DNA from: Polyangia bacterium
GTDB taxonomy: Bacteria > Myxococcota_A > Polyangia > Nannocystales > Nannocystaceae
DNA length: 64,000 bases
Direction: 5' to 3'
Assembly (NCBI GenBank): GCA_030430565.1
Contig: JAUIKS010000027.1
Span: 102,577 to 166,576, forward strand
The notes below the pieces were generated by a model. The model was given only the letters and a program-made list of their open reading frames with translations, was not told the origin of the DNA and searched no databases. Shown one piece after another: positions 50,366 through 61,237 of this stretch (positions are counted from its first letter, which is position 1; each line of letters opens with the position of its first letter). Made by a program: the position numbers and the translations under genes.

Positions 50366-51723
50366 GAATCACATTCTTCGGTGCGACCAAAACCGTTACC
50401 GGGTCAAAGTACCTCGTCGAGACGGGCGGAGCGCGAGTCCTCGTGGACTGCGGCCTCTTCCAAGGATACAGAAAACTCCGTACCCGCAACTGGGATCACC
50501 CGGGCTTTGATCCCGCGTCGCTGACTTCTGTTGTTCTGACACACGCGCACATTGACCACAGCGGCTACGTTCCCCGACTTCGGACGCTTGGGTTCTCGGG
50601 GAGGGTGTTCTGCACAGATGGAACTCGTGACCTCCTCGGTCTTCTGCTCCCCGACAGCGGCTACCTACAGGAGGAGGACGCAAGACGGGCAAATCGATAC
50701 GGGTACACGCGGCACCACCCGGCGAAGCCGCTCTACACCCGGGCCGAAGCGGAGGCGAGCCTGAGCTCGCTTGAGCCCGTGTCCTATAACCAGCCCTTCG
50801 AAGTCGCCCCCGGGATCTCCGCCAGGTTTTCACGTGCGGGGCATATTCTCGGCTCGGCGTGTCTCCAGCTCCGATCCAGGCGCGGGCTCACGCTTACATT
50901 CACAGGAGATGTCGGGCGGCCCAATGATCCCATCATGAAACCGCCTTCGCCGCTGCCCGCAGGCGACTTCCTAGTAACCGAGTCGACATACGGCAATCGG
51001 CGACACCCGGAAGTGGACGCGGTGGCGGATATAGAGCGGATTATCAATGAGACTGTGAGCAAGGGCGGGGTCATCCTCGTACCCGCGTTCGCGGTGGGGC
51101 GCGCCCAGCATTTACTCCACATCGTCGCCAAGCTGAAACAGGCTGGGCGCATACCAGATGTTCCGGTGTTTCTCGACAGCCCGATGGCGATCAACGCAAC
51201 ACAGATCTTCTGCAAGCATTCGGAAGACCATCGAATCTCGAGAGACGAATGCCACTCGATGTGCTCGGTAGCGCAGTACGCGAGAACACCCGAAGATTCG
51301 AAGGCCATCGATCACCTCGGCGGACCACGTATCGTCATATCGGCCAGCGGTATGGCGACTGGCGGCCGGGTGCTTCACCATCTTCGACGCTTTCTACCCA
51401 ACAAGCACAACACGGTACTGAGCGTCGGATTTCAGGCAGCGGGCACGCGCGGACGCGCTCTGGTCGACGGCGCCGACGAATTAAAAATTCACGGCCAGTA
51501 CGTGTCTGTACAGGCTCGTATCGTTCAGGTAGAGAGCCTCTCGGCCCACGCTGACTATCGAGAGATGCTCGACTGGTTTCGGACGAGCGACATCTCACCA
51601 CGAAGAGTATTCGTGACACACGGCGAGCCCGGGGCCGCTGACGCGTTTCGACGGCGAATCAAGGATGAATTTGGCTGGGACGCGATGGTTCCGGACTACG
51701 GGTCGGTTTGGAACCTTGAGTAG
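50362..51723 (+). CDS. MBL-fold, beta-CASP exonuclease-like protein
   Basis: A 453-residue metallo-beta-lactamase-fold protein of the beta-CASP/RMMBL group, which act on RNA. Metal motifs are LTHAHIDHSGYVPRL, AGHILGS and FTGDVGR; the beta-CASP part has VPAFAVGRAQHLLHIV, FLDSPMA and ISASGMATGGRVLHHL; and the RMMBL end includes SLSAHADYREML and VFVTHGEPGA. It likely processes or degrades RNA in the cytoplasm. Its start is coupled to the AtpD-barrel gene, with GGAGGACAGC as ribosome-binding site. Such nucleases also occur beside N-type ATPase genes. Confidence 0.92.
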   Translation: MRITFFGATKTVTGSKYLVETGGARVLVDCGLFQGYRKLRTRNWDHPGFDPASLTSVVLTHAHIDHSGYVPRLRTLGFSGRVFCTDGTRDLLGLLLPDSGYLQEEDARRANRYGYTRHHPAKPLYTRAEAEASLSSLEPVSYNQPFEVAPGISARFSRAGHILGSACLQLRSRRGLTLTFTGDVGRPNDPIMKPPSPLPAGDFLVTESTYGNRRHPEVDAVADIERIINETVSKGGVILVPAFAVGRAQHLLHIVAKLKQAGRIPDVPVFLDSPMAINATQIFCKHSEDHRISRDECHSMCSVAQYARTPEDSKAIDHLGGPRIVISASGMATGGRVLHHLRRFLPNKHNTVLSVGFQAAGTRGRALVDGADELKIHGQYVSVQARIVQVESLSAHADYREMLDWFRTSDISPRRVFVTHGEPGAADAFRRRIKDEFGWDAMVPDYGSVWNLE

Positions 51724-51995
51724 CCTGCTCCCGGCCTCGATTTCATTAATTCCCCGGTCCAACGAGCCTTAGCACGGATCTACCATACGAACCGGCCGTA
51801 CGGTCAGGTCGTTCACGACGGCGACATCCGCTATTACCCAACGGTTAGATGACAATGAACGGTGTGTCGACCCGAATGGGGCGTAGTTTCGTCCCGAGGT
51901 AGCGTATCCTCGTCCTCGACGACACCGTGGCGTGATGACAATGCGCGTGTCTCCGGTGCGAACAAACGGTCCCGGTTCTGCTAGCCTCCGAGGTC

Positions 51996-52529
51996 ATGGA
52001 CACCAAGACCATCGCGGCCGTACTCGCCGGCCTTACCACCACTCTCGCGTTCGCTTGCGGCAAAACGCCCGAAGCCACCGAAGTTCCGGGTGGACAAGGT
52101 GCCACGCACGGCGACGCCACAGACGGAGCAGGCGAACACGCCTGTGGAGACCACGCCGAGGGCGCGTGCGGCTCGGACATGTCTAGCGATGACGAGACGA
52201 CGCAGGCGGTCGCCAACGACCGGTCGTTCCAGGTCGAGCCCGACAAATTCGCGGAGGCCAACTTCAAGATGAAGAAGGGGTCCACAGTGACCGTGACGTT
52301 CTCCAAGGGGGTCGCCGACATCGCGTGGGACGTACACAGCCACGACCACTCCGGCGGCACGAAGATTCACGACAAGGGAACCGGCGGCGACGGGACCGTA
52401 GAGTTCACCGCGCCCGAGGACGGCGTGTTTTCGGTTCTGTGGAAGAACGGCGGCTCGACGGCTACGCCGCTGGACGTGTCGATCACGTTGGGTGACGGTG
52501 CGTCGCTCCACTCTTGGATGCCGGAGTAG
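51996..52529 (+). CDS. predicted lipoprotein with Cys/His linker and beta domain
   Basis: A 177-residue lipoprotein starting MDTKTIAAVLAGLTTTLAFAC. A His/Cys/Asp-rich linker follows (GEHACGDHAEGACGSDMSS), a possible metal site. The C-terminal part (about 80-177) is beta-rich with KKGSTVTVTFSK and DVHSHDHSGGTKIHD, resembling an emp24/GOLD-like or cupredoxin-like sandwich. No family is certain. It is followed 2 bp later by a methyltransferase gene and is probably co-transcribed with it. Confidence 0.6.
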   Translation: MDTKTIAAVLAGLTTTLAFACGKTPEATEVPGGQGATHGDATDGAGEHACGDHAEGACGSDMSSDDETTQAVANDRSFQVEPDKFAEANFKMKKGSTVTVTFSKGVADIAWDVHSHDHSGGTKIHDKGTGGDGTVEFTAPEDGVFSVLWKNGGSTATPLDVSITLGDGASLHSWMPE

Positions 52530-52531
52530 GC

Positions 52532-53200
52532 GTGGAAGCCAATAATGAAGACGCGCCGCAGCACGCCCGCTTCTGGCAGGAGCAGGCGCGACGATACGAC
52601 CGCGCGGTGCGCTTGCTGAATCGGCGGTTCGACGAGATGGCGCGCGCAGTCGCGTCCAGCGTGCAGGGATGTGGCGAGGTTCTGGAAGTCGCCGCGGGCA
52701 CTGGACTTGTGAGTCAGAGGCTCGCGCCCAAGGTCGGGAGGCTCGTCGCCACGGATACGAGCACCGAGATGTTGAAGATCCTTGAAGGGCGCCTGAACGC
52801 GGGGAGTCATTCCAACGTCGAGATCCGAATCGCAGACGCGCAGGCATTGGCCTTCGACGACCAGACATTCGATGCGGTCGTGATGGCGAACCTGCTGCAC
52901 CTCCTACCGGAGCCGGCGCTGGCACTCCGGGAGGCGCGCCGCGTCCTTCGACCCGGAGGTGTTCTGTGTGCGCCGACGTTCTGCCACGGCGAGCACCTGC
53001 TCGCGCACGGCGTCTCGCGGGTACTGGCGATGGTCGGGTTTCCCGTAGTGACTCGTTTCTCGGGTGACAGCTTCGGTCGGCTGTTTAAACAGGAGGGTCT
53101 GCGCGTCCAGGAGCGCCAGCGGTTTCCGGGCGTTCTACCGTTGTGCTTCATCGTCGCGCGCCGGGACCTGCGCGCTCCCGCGTCACCTCGTCAAGCGTGA
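52532..53200 (+). CDS. class I SAM-dependent methyltransferase
   Basis: A 222-residue methyltransferase with motif I VLEVAAGTGLVSQRLA, then LVATDTSTEMLKILEGRL, ADAQALAFDDQTFDAVVM and REARRVLRPGGVLCAPTFCH. It is a third family member in this window, related to those at 44408-45714. GTG 52532 is preferred, with GGAG upstream, because an ATG at 52514 lies inside the lipoprotein gene. Its 3' end overlaps the remnant of a saccharopine dehydrogenase-like gene. Substrate unknown. Confidence 0.85.
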   Translation: MEANNEDAPQHARFWQEQARRYDRAVRLLNRRFDEMARAVASSVQGCGEVLEVAAGTGLVSQRLAPKVGRLVATDTSTEMLKILEGRLNAGSHSNVEIRIADAQALAFDDQTFDAVVMANLLHLLPEPALALREARRVLRPGGVLCAPTFCHGEHLLAHGVSRVLAMVGFPVVTRFSGDSFGRLFKQEGLRVQERQRFPGVLPLCFIVARRDLRAPASPRQA

Positions 53201-53348
53201 GCCCAAGCCCGGCCTTCTTCTCCTCGGTGCCGTTCGCGGCTCGGTTGGTCCTCTACTCGATGAGCGGCGAACGCCGGGAATCTTCTACGTCGAGCAGCTC
53301 TTTGATCTCGTGGAGGTGATCGAACGCGTTGATACTGAGCTGCGTTGA
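53190..53348 (+). pseudogene. 3' fragment of a saccharopine dehydrogenase-like gene
   Basis: The frame ends with RGSVGPLLDERRTPGIFYVE, QLFDLVEVIERVDTELR and a stop, which matches the end of the intact gene at 48068-49096 (RRPGIFHAEQLFELEEALEG and VDADMR). Only about 40 C-terminal codons are left and they have no start of their own. The fragment overlaps the end of the methyltransferase gene, so the rest was probably deleted when that gene arrived. Confidence 0.7.
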
Positions 53349-53376
53349 CGCGTCTCGTCCGGCATCGAGTTACCAC

Positions 53377-55854
<2,478 letters not shown>

Positions 55855-55863
55855 GGCGGCCTC

Positions 55864-56145
55864 TCAGCAGCTACAGTTTTTCTCGAACACTCGGACGAGT
55901 TCCTGGATCTTCGCCGACCGGTCGTCCTCGTCCTCGCTCTTGAACGCCGCCGAGACGCAGGTCTGGATGTGTGACTCGAGGAGCATCTTGCTGACCTTGG
56001 CGAGCGCCGCGCGGGCGGCCGAGATCTGCATCAGCACGTCGACGCAGTAGCGGTCGCTGTCGACCATCCGCTGGACCCCCGCCACCTGTCCGGCGACTCG
56101 CTTGAGGCGGGCTTCGACTTTCTTCTTCGTCTCGGAGTTCATCAT
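55864..56145 (-). CDS. csoR: CsoR-family copper-sensing repressor
   Basis: A 93-residue, all-helical repressor of the DUF156/CsoR family. It has KVEARLKRVAGQVAGVQRMV, then the Cu(I) ligands Cys in RYCVDVLMQI and His and Cys in ESHIQTCV, the C-H-C set of copper sensors. A C-terminal NCSC tail is additional. It is a dimer or tetramer that leaves its operator when Cu(I) binds. The operator TATACCC/GGGTATA lies 22 bp upstream of its start. It is followed by copA. Confidence 0.94.
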   Translation of the reverse strand: MMNSETKKKVEARLKRVAGQVAGVQRMVDSDRYCVDVLMQISAARAALAKVSKMLLESHIQTCVSAAFKSEDEDDRSAKIQELVRVFEKNCSC

Positions 56146-56166
56146 GGCGTGTACTCGCCAAGTACT

Positions 56167-56207
56167 TATACCCCGTATGGGTATAGTGCTGATTGAGCCT
56201 GTGTCAA
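56167..56207 (-). promoter_or_regulatory. csoR-copA promoter with CsoR operator
   Basis: On the minus strand TTGACA (plus positions 56202-56207), 16 bases, then TATACC (56180-56185). The operator, TATACCC-N5-GGGTATA (56167-56185), is perfect in its 7-bp arms and covers the -10 and probable start, so CsoR would block RNA polymerase and free it when copper is present. Confidence 0.8.
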
Positions 56208-56325
56208 GCCTCGTGGTCCGCTCTCCGCAACAGAGAGCGATCCGGTCCGGGGGCTTAGTAGCGGTCGAGTCGCAGCGTTCTGTTTGGCCCAGCGACCGCC
56301 AGAACCGAGCGATGAGCCTCGCGCG

Positions 56326-56347
56326 GCGCTACCGCGAGCGGTAGCGC
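56326..56347. terminator. Perfect 10-bp hairpin downstream of the HExxH gene
   Basis: GCGCTACCGC and GCGGTAGCGC with only two bases between. It lies about 45 bp after the stop of the minus-strand gene at 56391. No T tract follows on either strand, so a terminator role is only likely. Confidence 0.35.
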
Positions 56348-56390
56348 TCTCGCGTGGCTCGCACCTCTCGTTCGAATCTGAACCGAGGTA

Positions 56391-57452
56391 TCAATCAGGA
56401 CGACGCGAAATCGTCACCGAGACATCATCGTTTCCGTCGACGTGTACAAACCGACGACCCCGATCAAGGGCCACTTCCACGAGGCGCCCATCGGCGACCG
56501 GAGTCGAGGCGTCCCAGGGACATCCAGAGCAGGACCCGACTACGACGACTGCACCGGAACTCTCGATCACGTAGTTCCCCGGCTCGGAAATCTCGAGGGT
56601 GACGACGGATACGCGGTCATTGTCTCCGCCAAGAACCATCTCCGAGTCGCACGCCAAGGTCGCCGTGTAGCGCCATGTCTCGCCGGCCCATGGAACCTCG
56701 GTAGCGCTACAGAAGTATGGCACGACCGGATATCCGTCAGCCAAGCAAGATCGCTCCTCGATAAACTCCTCGACGACAGTGTCAAAGCTCTCCGAGTAGA
56801 TCGCCTGAAACGTGGTGCGGATTTTCGCTAGTTCGTCTTGAGGATTCCCCTCAACGAGAAAACGCGCGTAGGCGTCCGGCCCGAATCGATACAGGAGGTA
56901 GACGACAAACTCCCCGGCGGTATCGTATCCGAGTGAGACATCGTGTTCGACAGGTATAAAGTCTCGAGGGTCGTGAACGAGATGATCTTGGTTGCTGAGG
57001 AAAAACTCTGGGTCAAGGGCCTCTGCGATTCCCTCGTTGAATAGCCAATGTGCCTCGTGCCCGTTCACGAGGTGCAGCACGTTATGAACCAATTCGTGAT
57101 AGTGGATGGCGCGCTCGCCTGCGGACTCAAGCGCGTCCGCGCAACCCGAGTGTTCGGCGCCGCAACGTTCATCGAGTTCATCGCGATCAAGCCACGAGTA
57201 GCGGATGCGCGTGCCCGAGGTCGGTAATATACCCAAGTACTCAACCAGGTACTCCAAGTAGCTGTCTAGATGCTCATATGTCCCCGCGCAGACCTGATGG
57301 CCAGGGCTAGCGTTGTACTCGAGCATTGAGCCAGTCCATATCGACTCTGGTTCGCCGCTACACGCCATTCCAACGAGCAGGGCGCCCAGTAGCACCCCTC
57401 CAAGCCGCCGTGAAGGAGCAAGGGCCCGAAGCGCTTGGCGAAGCGATCTCAT
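56391..57452 (-). CDS. putative secreted zinc metallopeptidase lipoprotein (copy 2)
   Basis: A 353-residue lipoprotein (MRSLRQALRALAPSRR, lipobox VGMAC). It is a clear paralogue of the gene at 43295-44380. Shared motifs in order are CAGTYEHLDSY, HYHELVHNVLH (zinc HExxH), FNEGIAEAL, LGYDTAGEF, LADGYPVVPYFC and VGSCSGCPWDAS. HELVH and NEGIAE make a gluzincin site likely. No prodomain is seen. The ATG at 57452 is the start that gives a signal peptide; a longer frame upstream is not supported. It lies 245 bp upstream of csoR in the same direction. Confidence 0.7.
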   Translation of the reverse strand: MRSLRQALRALAPSRRLGGVLLGALLVGMACSGEPESIWTGSMLEYNASPGHQVCAGTYEHLDSYLEYLVEYLGILPTSGTRIRYSWLDRDELDERCGAEHSGCADALESAGERAIHYHELVHNVLHLVNGHEAHWLFNEGIAEALDPEFFLSNQDHLVHDPRDFIPVEHDVSLGYDTAGEFVVYLLYRFGPDAYARFLVEGNPQDELAKIRTTFQAIYSESFDTVVEEFIEERSCLADGYPVVPYFCSATEVPWAGETWRYTATLACDSEMVLGGDNDRVSVVTLEISEPGNYVIESSGAVVVVGSCSGCPWDASTPVADGRLVEVALDRGRRFVHVDGNDDVSVTISRRPD

Positions 57453-57751
57453 CACACTTAGTTTACTCTTGAGCGCTCGGTGCACACGCCTCATATCCAC
57501 ATGAGAGCGAAGGAGATGAGCATCACGGATGCAGGATGCCAATGAGACGATCCGAAACGGCGTAACGCGGCCAAATAGAGTGTGAACGGAACACAAGAGG
57601 GCGTCTTTGAACTTCGGACAGAACGTGCGGTATCGAGCATCCGCAAGGCGCTTGCGGCACTCCGGTTCTACCGTCGAGTGTTTTCGCGCCCGATGTTTGA
57701 TTGCTCGTGGGAGGTAGTAGCCGGCGAGAACAATGTTACACTCTCCGACTC

Positions 57752-58183
57752 TCACGCAATGCCGCGCCCAGAGCCCTCGTCACCGACATCGAGCGCTCGC
57801 AGGATCGAGCAACGCTCCACACCGTCGAGGGGGCACACATCCGTGAGTTCGACAAGGACATCGCGCATCCGCTGAAGCGCACGGATCTTCTCGTCGATCT
57901 GTACGACCTTTGCCTTTGCTTTGCTGTGAACGCGAGCACAGACAGCAGCGCTCGTCGACCTGCGCAACGACAGGAGCTCCTTGATCTCATCGAGGCTGAA
58001 CCCGAGACCCTGGGACTGCTTGATGAACTGCACGATGCGCAGCGCCTCGTCGTCGTAGTGGCGAGCGCCCACCGCGGGTTTTCGTGGCTGCTTCAACAAG
58101 CCGCGGCGGTGGTAGTAGCGGATCGTCTCCACGTTGACGCCGACGCGGGACGCCAATTTTCCGATGGTACGGGTCGCCGTCAC
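57752..58183 (-). CDS. MerR-family metal regulator
   Basis: A 143-residue regulator (family length). The N-terminal winged helix has TIGKLASRVGVNVETIRYYH and GLLKQP; a long dimer helix and a C-terminal metal loop follow. The metal Cys are in SAAVCAR, then 35 residues later DVC and 8 residues later ERC. The 35-residue gap is that of MerR, PbrR and CadR, and the last gap (8) lies between CadR and MerR, so the metal is uncertain. The GTG at 58183 overlaps the stop of the upstream membrane gene (GTGA), so it is coupled to it. It activates promoters with a 19-bp spacer. Confidence 0.92.
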   Translation of the reverse strand: MTATRTIGKLASRVGVNVETIRYYHRRGLLKQPRKPAVGARHYDDEALRIVQFIKQSQGLGFSLDEIKELLSLRRSTSAAVCARVHSKAKAKVVQIDEKIRALQRMRDVLVELTDVCPLDGVERCSILRALDVGDEGSGRGIA

Positions 58184-58449
58184 GTTTTCCAACCTATAAC
58201 CGTACTGAGGTACGGTCGACCTGTCGGGCGCATGACCCACCCGCTGTTCCAGCCGAGCATGACCAGCGCTGCGTTGCTCACGAAGACGTAGCTAAAGAGG
58301 ATCCACATGGCGCGGAAGGCTGGCCCTCTGCGCGCCATCGGGTAGATCCGTCGTTTCGGGACTGTGATGGACCACACGGCCCCAAGGAGCAGAAGCCCGT
58401 GCGCAGCGAGGTTCACGTACAGCAGCAGAGATTCGAATCGACCGGCCAT
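58180..58449 (-). CDS. small two-TM membrane protein upstream of merR-type gene
   Basis: An 89-residue protein starting MAGRFESLLLYVNLAAHGLL, with two TM helices (about 7-28 and 48-68) and a basic loop (PKRRIYPMARRG). GGGAGGAACG immediately before the ATG is a near-ideal ribosome-binding site and fixes the start. Its end is encoded by operator 3, and its stop overlaps the regulator's start. Function unknown; it may be a metal-sensing or transport accessory. Confidence 0.65.
   Translation of the reverse strand: MAGRFESLLLYVNLAAHGLLLLGAVWSITVPKRRIYPMARRGPAFRAMWILFSYVFVSNAALVMLGWNSGWVMRPTGRPYLSTVIGWKT
58200..58215 (-). promoter_or_regulatory. MerR-type operator 3 (inside the membrane gene, before the regulator)
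   Basis: CCGTAC-N4-GTACGG, identical in arms to the other two operators. It lies 16 bp before the regulator's GTG with a possible -10 TAGGTT (58191-58196), so it may give autoregulation. The -35 (GGTCGA) is poor. Confidence 0.6.
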
Positions 58450-58481
58450 CGTTCCTCCCGGGCGTTCCCGCCCACGCACTG

Positions 58482-58515
58482 AGTTTGACACCGTACCGGA
58501 GTACGGAGTCAAGAT
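58482..58515. promoter_or_regulatory. Bidirectional MerR-type promoter/operator 1
   Basis: CCGTAC-N4-GTACGG at 58491-58506. On the plus strand TTGACA (58485-58490), 19 bp, then CAAGAT (58510-58515). On the minus strand TTGACT (58507-58512), 19 bp, then CAAACT (58482-58487). Both have the long 19-bp spacer that MerR-type activators need, so it can fire both ways. Confidence 0.8.
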
Positions 58516-58529
58516 GTCTCGCACCGGGC

Positions 58530-58560
58530 TTGCAACCGTACCGGGGTACGGTCCTATGCT
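58530..58560 (+). promoter_or_regulatory. MerR-type promoter/operator 2 for the ATPase gene
   Basis: TTGCAA (58530-58535), 19 bp containing CCGTAC-N4-GTACGG (58536-58551), then TATGCT (58555-58560). The ATPase ATG is only 9 bases after the -10, so the message would be leaderless or nearly so. Confidence 0.8.
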
Positions 58561-58569
58561 GGAACGGCC

Positions 58570-60765
58570 ATGGGCCTACCACAGGACAACCCTCTGGTGT
58601 TCAAGATCGAGGGGATGGACTGCGCTGGGGAAGTCGCCACCCTCAAGCGCGAACTCGTGCCTCTCGTCGGAGGAGAGGAACGGCTTGGCTTCGACCTCGT
58701 GCGCGCCAGGCTGACGGTCGAGCCACACGACGTCGCCTCGGCGGACGAGATCGTTGCGGCCGTCAGGCGCACAGGGATGCGCGCATCTGTTTGGACTGAG
58801 AACGGTGAGTCCGACGCTCCGTCTGGCTTCTGGGCAACCCACGGCCGCATGTTGACGACGTGGGGCTCGGGTGTGTTCGCTATAGCTGGCTTCTTGTCCC
58901 ACGTACTTGTGATTGGAGAGGTCGCGGGGGCTCTCGGATCCGAGGGCATGGGAACGACAGCGGGGGTACCCCTCGTAGCGATCGCGTTCTACACGGCGGG
59001 GATCATCGCCGGAGTGTGGTTCGTCGCGCCGAGAGCGTGGCACGCCGCGCGAACGCTGCGCCCGGACATGAACCTGCTCATGACGATCGCGGTGGTTGGT
59101 GCCGTCGCGCTCGGCGAGTGGCTCGAGGCCGCGACCGTGGCGTTCCTGTTCGCGCTCTCGCTCCTTCTCGAGTCGTGGAGCGTCGGACGAGCACGGCGGG
59201 CGATCGAAACGCTCATGGACCTTACCCCAGCGACCGCCCGCGTCCGCGGAGCCGATGGCGCGTGGACCGAGACTGCGCCCGACAGGGTCGACGTCGGCAC
59301 GGTCTTCGCGGTTCGACCGGCCGAGAGGATTCCACTCGACGGCGTGGTCGTGCGGGGAGCGAGCGCCGTTGATCAGGCTCCGATTACCGGCGAGAGCGTG
59401 CCCGTTCCCAAGGAGATCGAATCGGAAGTGTACGCCGGGACGATCAACGGCGATGGGATCCTGGAGATCAGGTGCACGAAACCAGCCGAGGACACGACGC
59501 TCGCACGCATTATCCGCATGGTCGAAGACGCCCAGTCGAAGCGGGCGCCTTCCGAGCAATGGGTCGAGCGCTTCGCACGTGTCTACACTCCAGTTGTCAT
59601 GGGGCTCGCGGTCCTCATACTCCTTCTACCTCCGTTGGTGTTTGACGCCGCTTGGCTGGACTGGCTGTACCGTGCGCTCGTGTTGCTCGTGATCGCGTGT
59701 CCGTGCGCGCTGGTGATCTCGACGCCGGTCAGCATTGTGGCTTCGCTCACCGCAGCAGCGCGAAGCGGTGTGTTGATCAAGGGCGGCGTGTTCGTCGAAT
59801 CCCCGTCGCGTGTTCGTGCGATCGCCATGGACAAGACCGGGACGCTGACCCGGGGAGAACCGTCCGTGGTCGACGTGGTCGCTTTTCGCGACCATGACGA
59901 GAACGAACTACTGGCCCGACTGGCAGCGTTGGAGACCCACAGCGATCATCCGCTGGCGCGGGCAATCGTGGCCGCCGCCCGGGAGCGAGGCCTCGAGCTA
60001 CCGGTTGCCACGGAATTCGAACTCATTCGTGGCAAAGGAGCCCGAGGGCGTGTCGGAGACCGCACGTACTGGCTCGGCTCCCACCGCTACCTCGAAGAGC
60101 GTGGCCAGGAGACACCCGAGGTACACGCCCAGCTCAACGCGATGCAGGAGGCCGGTCGATCGGTCGTGGTCGTGGGCAACGAAGAGCACGTTTGCGGGTT
60201 CATCACGCTCGCCGACACCGTGCGACCCGACGCTGCGGACACGCTCCAGCGCCTCAAGGCCCTTGGCATCGAGCGAATCGTGATGCTCACCGGGGACAAT
60301 TCGGGGACCGCCGACGTGATCGCCCGGAAGGTCGGTGTCGACGAGGCCATGTCTGAGCTGCTACCGGCCGACAAGGTCGAGGCGATCGAGGACCTCGTCA
60401 ATCGCTTCGGGCAGGTAGCGATGGTCGGAGACGGGGTCAACGACGCACCCGCGCTCGCGCGAGCCTCGCTGGGCATCGCTATGGGAGCCGCCGGCAGTGA
60501 CGCCGCGATCGAAACCGCGGATATCGCCCTGATGTCGGACGACCTCACGAAACTCCCCTGGCTTATCGGGCACTCTCAACGGACACTCACGATCATCCGC
60601 CAGAACATCGGGTTCTCCTTGGTCGTCAAGGCCGCCTTCGTGCTGCTAACCTTCGGCGGGCTGGCGTCCCTGTGGGCCGCCATCGCGGCCGACATGGGCG
60701 CTTCCCTCCTCGTCACGTTCAATGGGCTTAGGCTCCTCGTCAGCTCGAAGAGGGATGATCGGTGA
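58570..60765 (+). CDS. Zn/Cd/Pb P1B-2-type ATPase (ZntA/CadA-like)
   Basis: A 731-residue metal-exporting ATPase. A short N-terminal HMA-like domain has GMDCAGEVATLKRE, with one Cys and a Glu instead of CxxC. The core has TGESVPVPKEI, the CPC motif (377-379) in ACPCALVISTPVSIV, Asp421 in DKTGT, HPLARAI and VGDGVNDAPALARA. The CPC-ALVISTP block is typical of Zn(II)/Cd(II)/Pb(II) pumps. It is under a MerR-type promoter. Its stop overlaps the next gene (GTGA at 60762-60765). Confidence 0.94.
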   Translation: MGLPQDNPLVFKIEGMDCAGEVATLKRELVPLVGGEERLGFDLVRARLTVEPHDVASADEIVAAVRRTGMRASVWTENGESDAPSGFWATHGRMLTTWGSGVFAIAGFLSHVLVIGEVAGALGSEGMGTTAGVPLVAIAFYTAGIIAGVWFVAPRAWHAARTLRPDMNLLMTIAVVGAVALGEWLEAATVAFLFALSLLLESWSVGRARRAIETLMDLTPATARVRGADGAWTETAPDRVDVGTVFAVRPAERIPLDGVVVRGASAVDQAPITGESVPVPKEIESEVYAGTINGDGILEIRCTKPAEDTTLARIIRMVEDAQSKRAPSEQWVERFARVYTPVVMGLAVLILLLPPLVFDAAWLDWLYRALVLLVIACPCALVISTPVSIVASLTAAARSGVLIKGGVFVESPSRVRAIAMDKTGTLTRGEPSVVDVVAFRDHDENELLARLAALETHSDHPLARAIVAAARERGLELPVATEFELIRGKGARGRVGDRTYWLGSHRYLEERGQETPEVHAQLNAMQEAGRSVVVVGNEEHVCGFITLADTVRPDAADTLQRLKALGIERIVMLTGDNSGTADVIARKVGVDEAMSELLPADKVEAIEDLVNRFGQVAMVGDGVNDAPALARASLGIAMGAAGSDAAIETADIALMSDDLTKLPWLIGHSQRTLTIIRQNIGFSLVVKAAFVLLTFGGLASLWAAIAADMGASLLVTFNGLRLLVSSKRDDR

Positions 60766-61133
60766 ACGACATGTCTCGACGGAAACCAGCGGCTCGCTTG
60801 GGCTGGGTGTTCAAGGTCTTCACCCTGTTCCTCGTGTTTGTACTGACGCCGGGCGCCACAGAAATCGTCGAGAACGCCGCCCACTTGCTTGCTAATGGTC
60901 ACGGCGCCCATGCTTTCGACGACGCCGAGCACTCACCGGCCGGCGACGAGCACGGGTGCTCGTCGACGTTCCACACGTGCAGTTGTCACAACTCGACTAG
61001 CTTCGTGGTTCGGGACACTGAGTTCTCGGTTCCGCCACCTGAGCCACTCGAAGATCCGTACGCGAGTAGTGGACGTGACAAACGACTCGTCGCCGGCTTT
61101 CAGCGCGGTATATTTCGTCCTCCTGCGGCATAG
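60762..61133 (+). CDS. small membrane-anchored His/Cys-rich protein
   Basis: A 123-residue protein with one TM (FTLFLVFVLTPGATEIVENA) and an exported His/Cys/Asp part (NGHGAHAFDDAEHSPAGDEH and HTCSCHNS). The GTG start overlaps the ATPase stop. It probably binds metal in the periplasm between the ATPase and the CzcCBA pump, a position where similar small proteins are common. No family name is recognised. Confidence 0.7.
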   Translation: MNDMSRRKPAARLGWVFKVFTLFLVFVLTPGATEIVENAAHLLANGHGAHAFDDAEHSPAGDEHGCSSTFHTCSCHNSTSFVVRDTEFSVPPPEPLEDPYASSGRDKRLVAGFQRGIFRPPAA

Positions 61134-61237
61134 CTCCCGTAACTGAAGGATTAGTGCGCCCTGCGTCCGAGCATTGACTCGCCGCAGGGCCCATGAATGA
61201 CCCCACATGCGCCCCCTTTGGGCCGGGAGCTACTTCG

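Noticed and set aside
51724..51849. Continuation of the nuclease frame after its stop for about 41 codons
   Set aside because: It is open and not low-complexity, but the nuclease already ends at the usual place and no homology is seen; readthrough is not supported.
51845..52360. 171-codon minus-strand open frame
   Set aside because: Mostly antisense to the lipoprotein at 51996; the C-terminal stretch (about 51845-51910) looks protein-like but is too short to assign.
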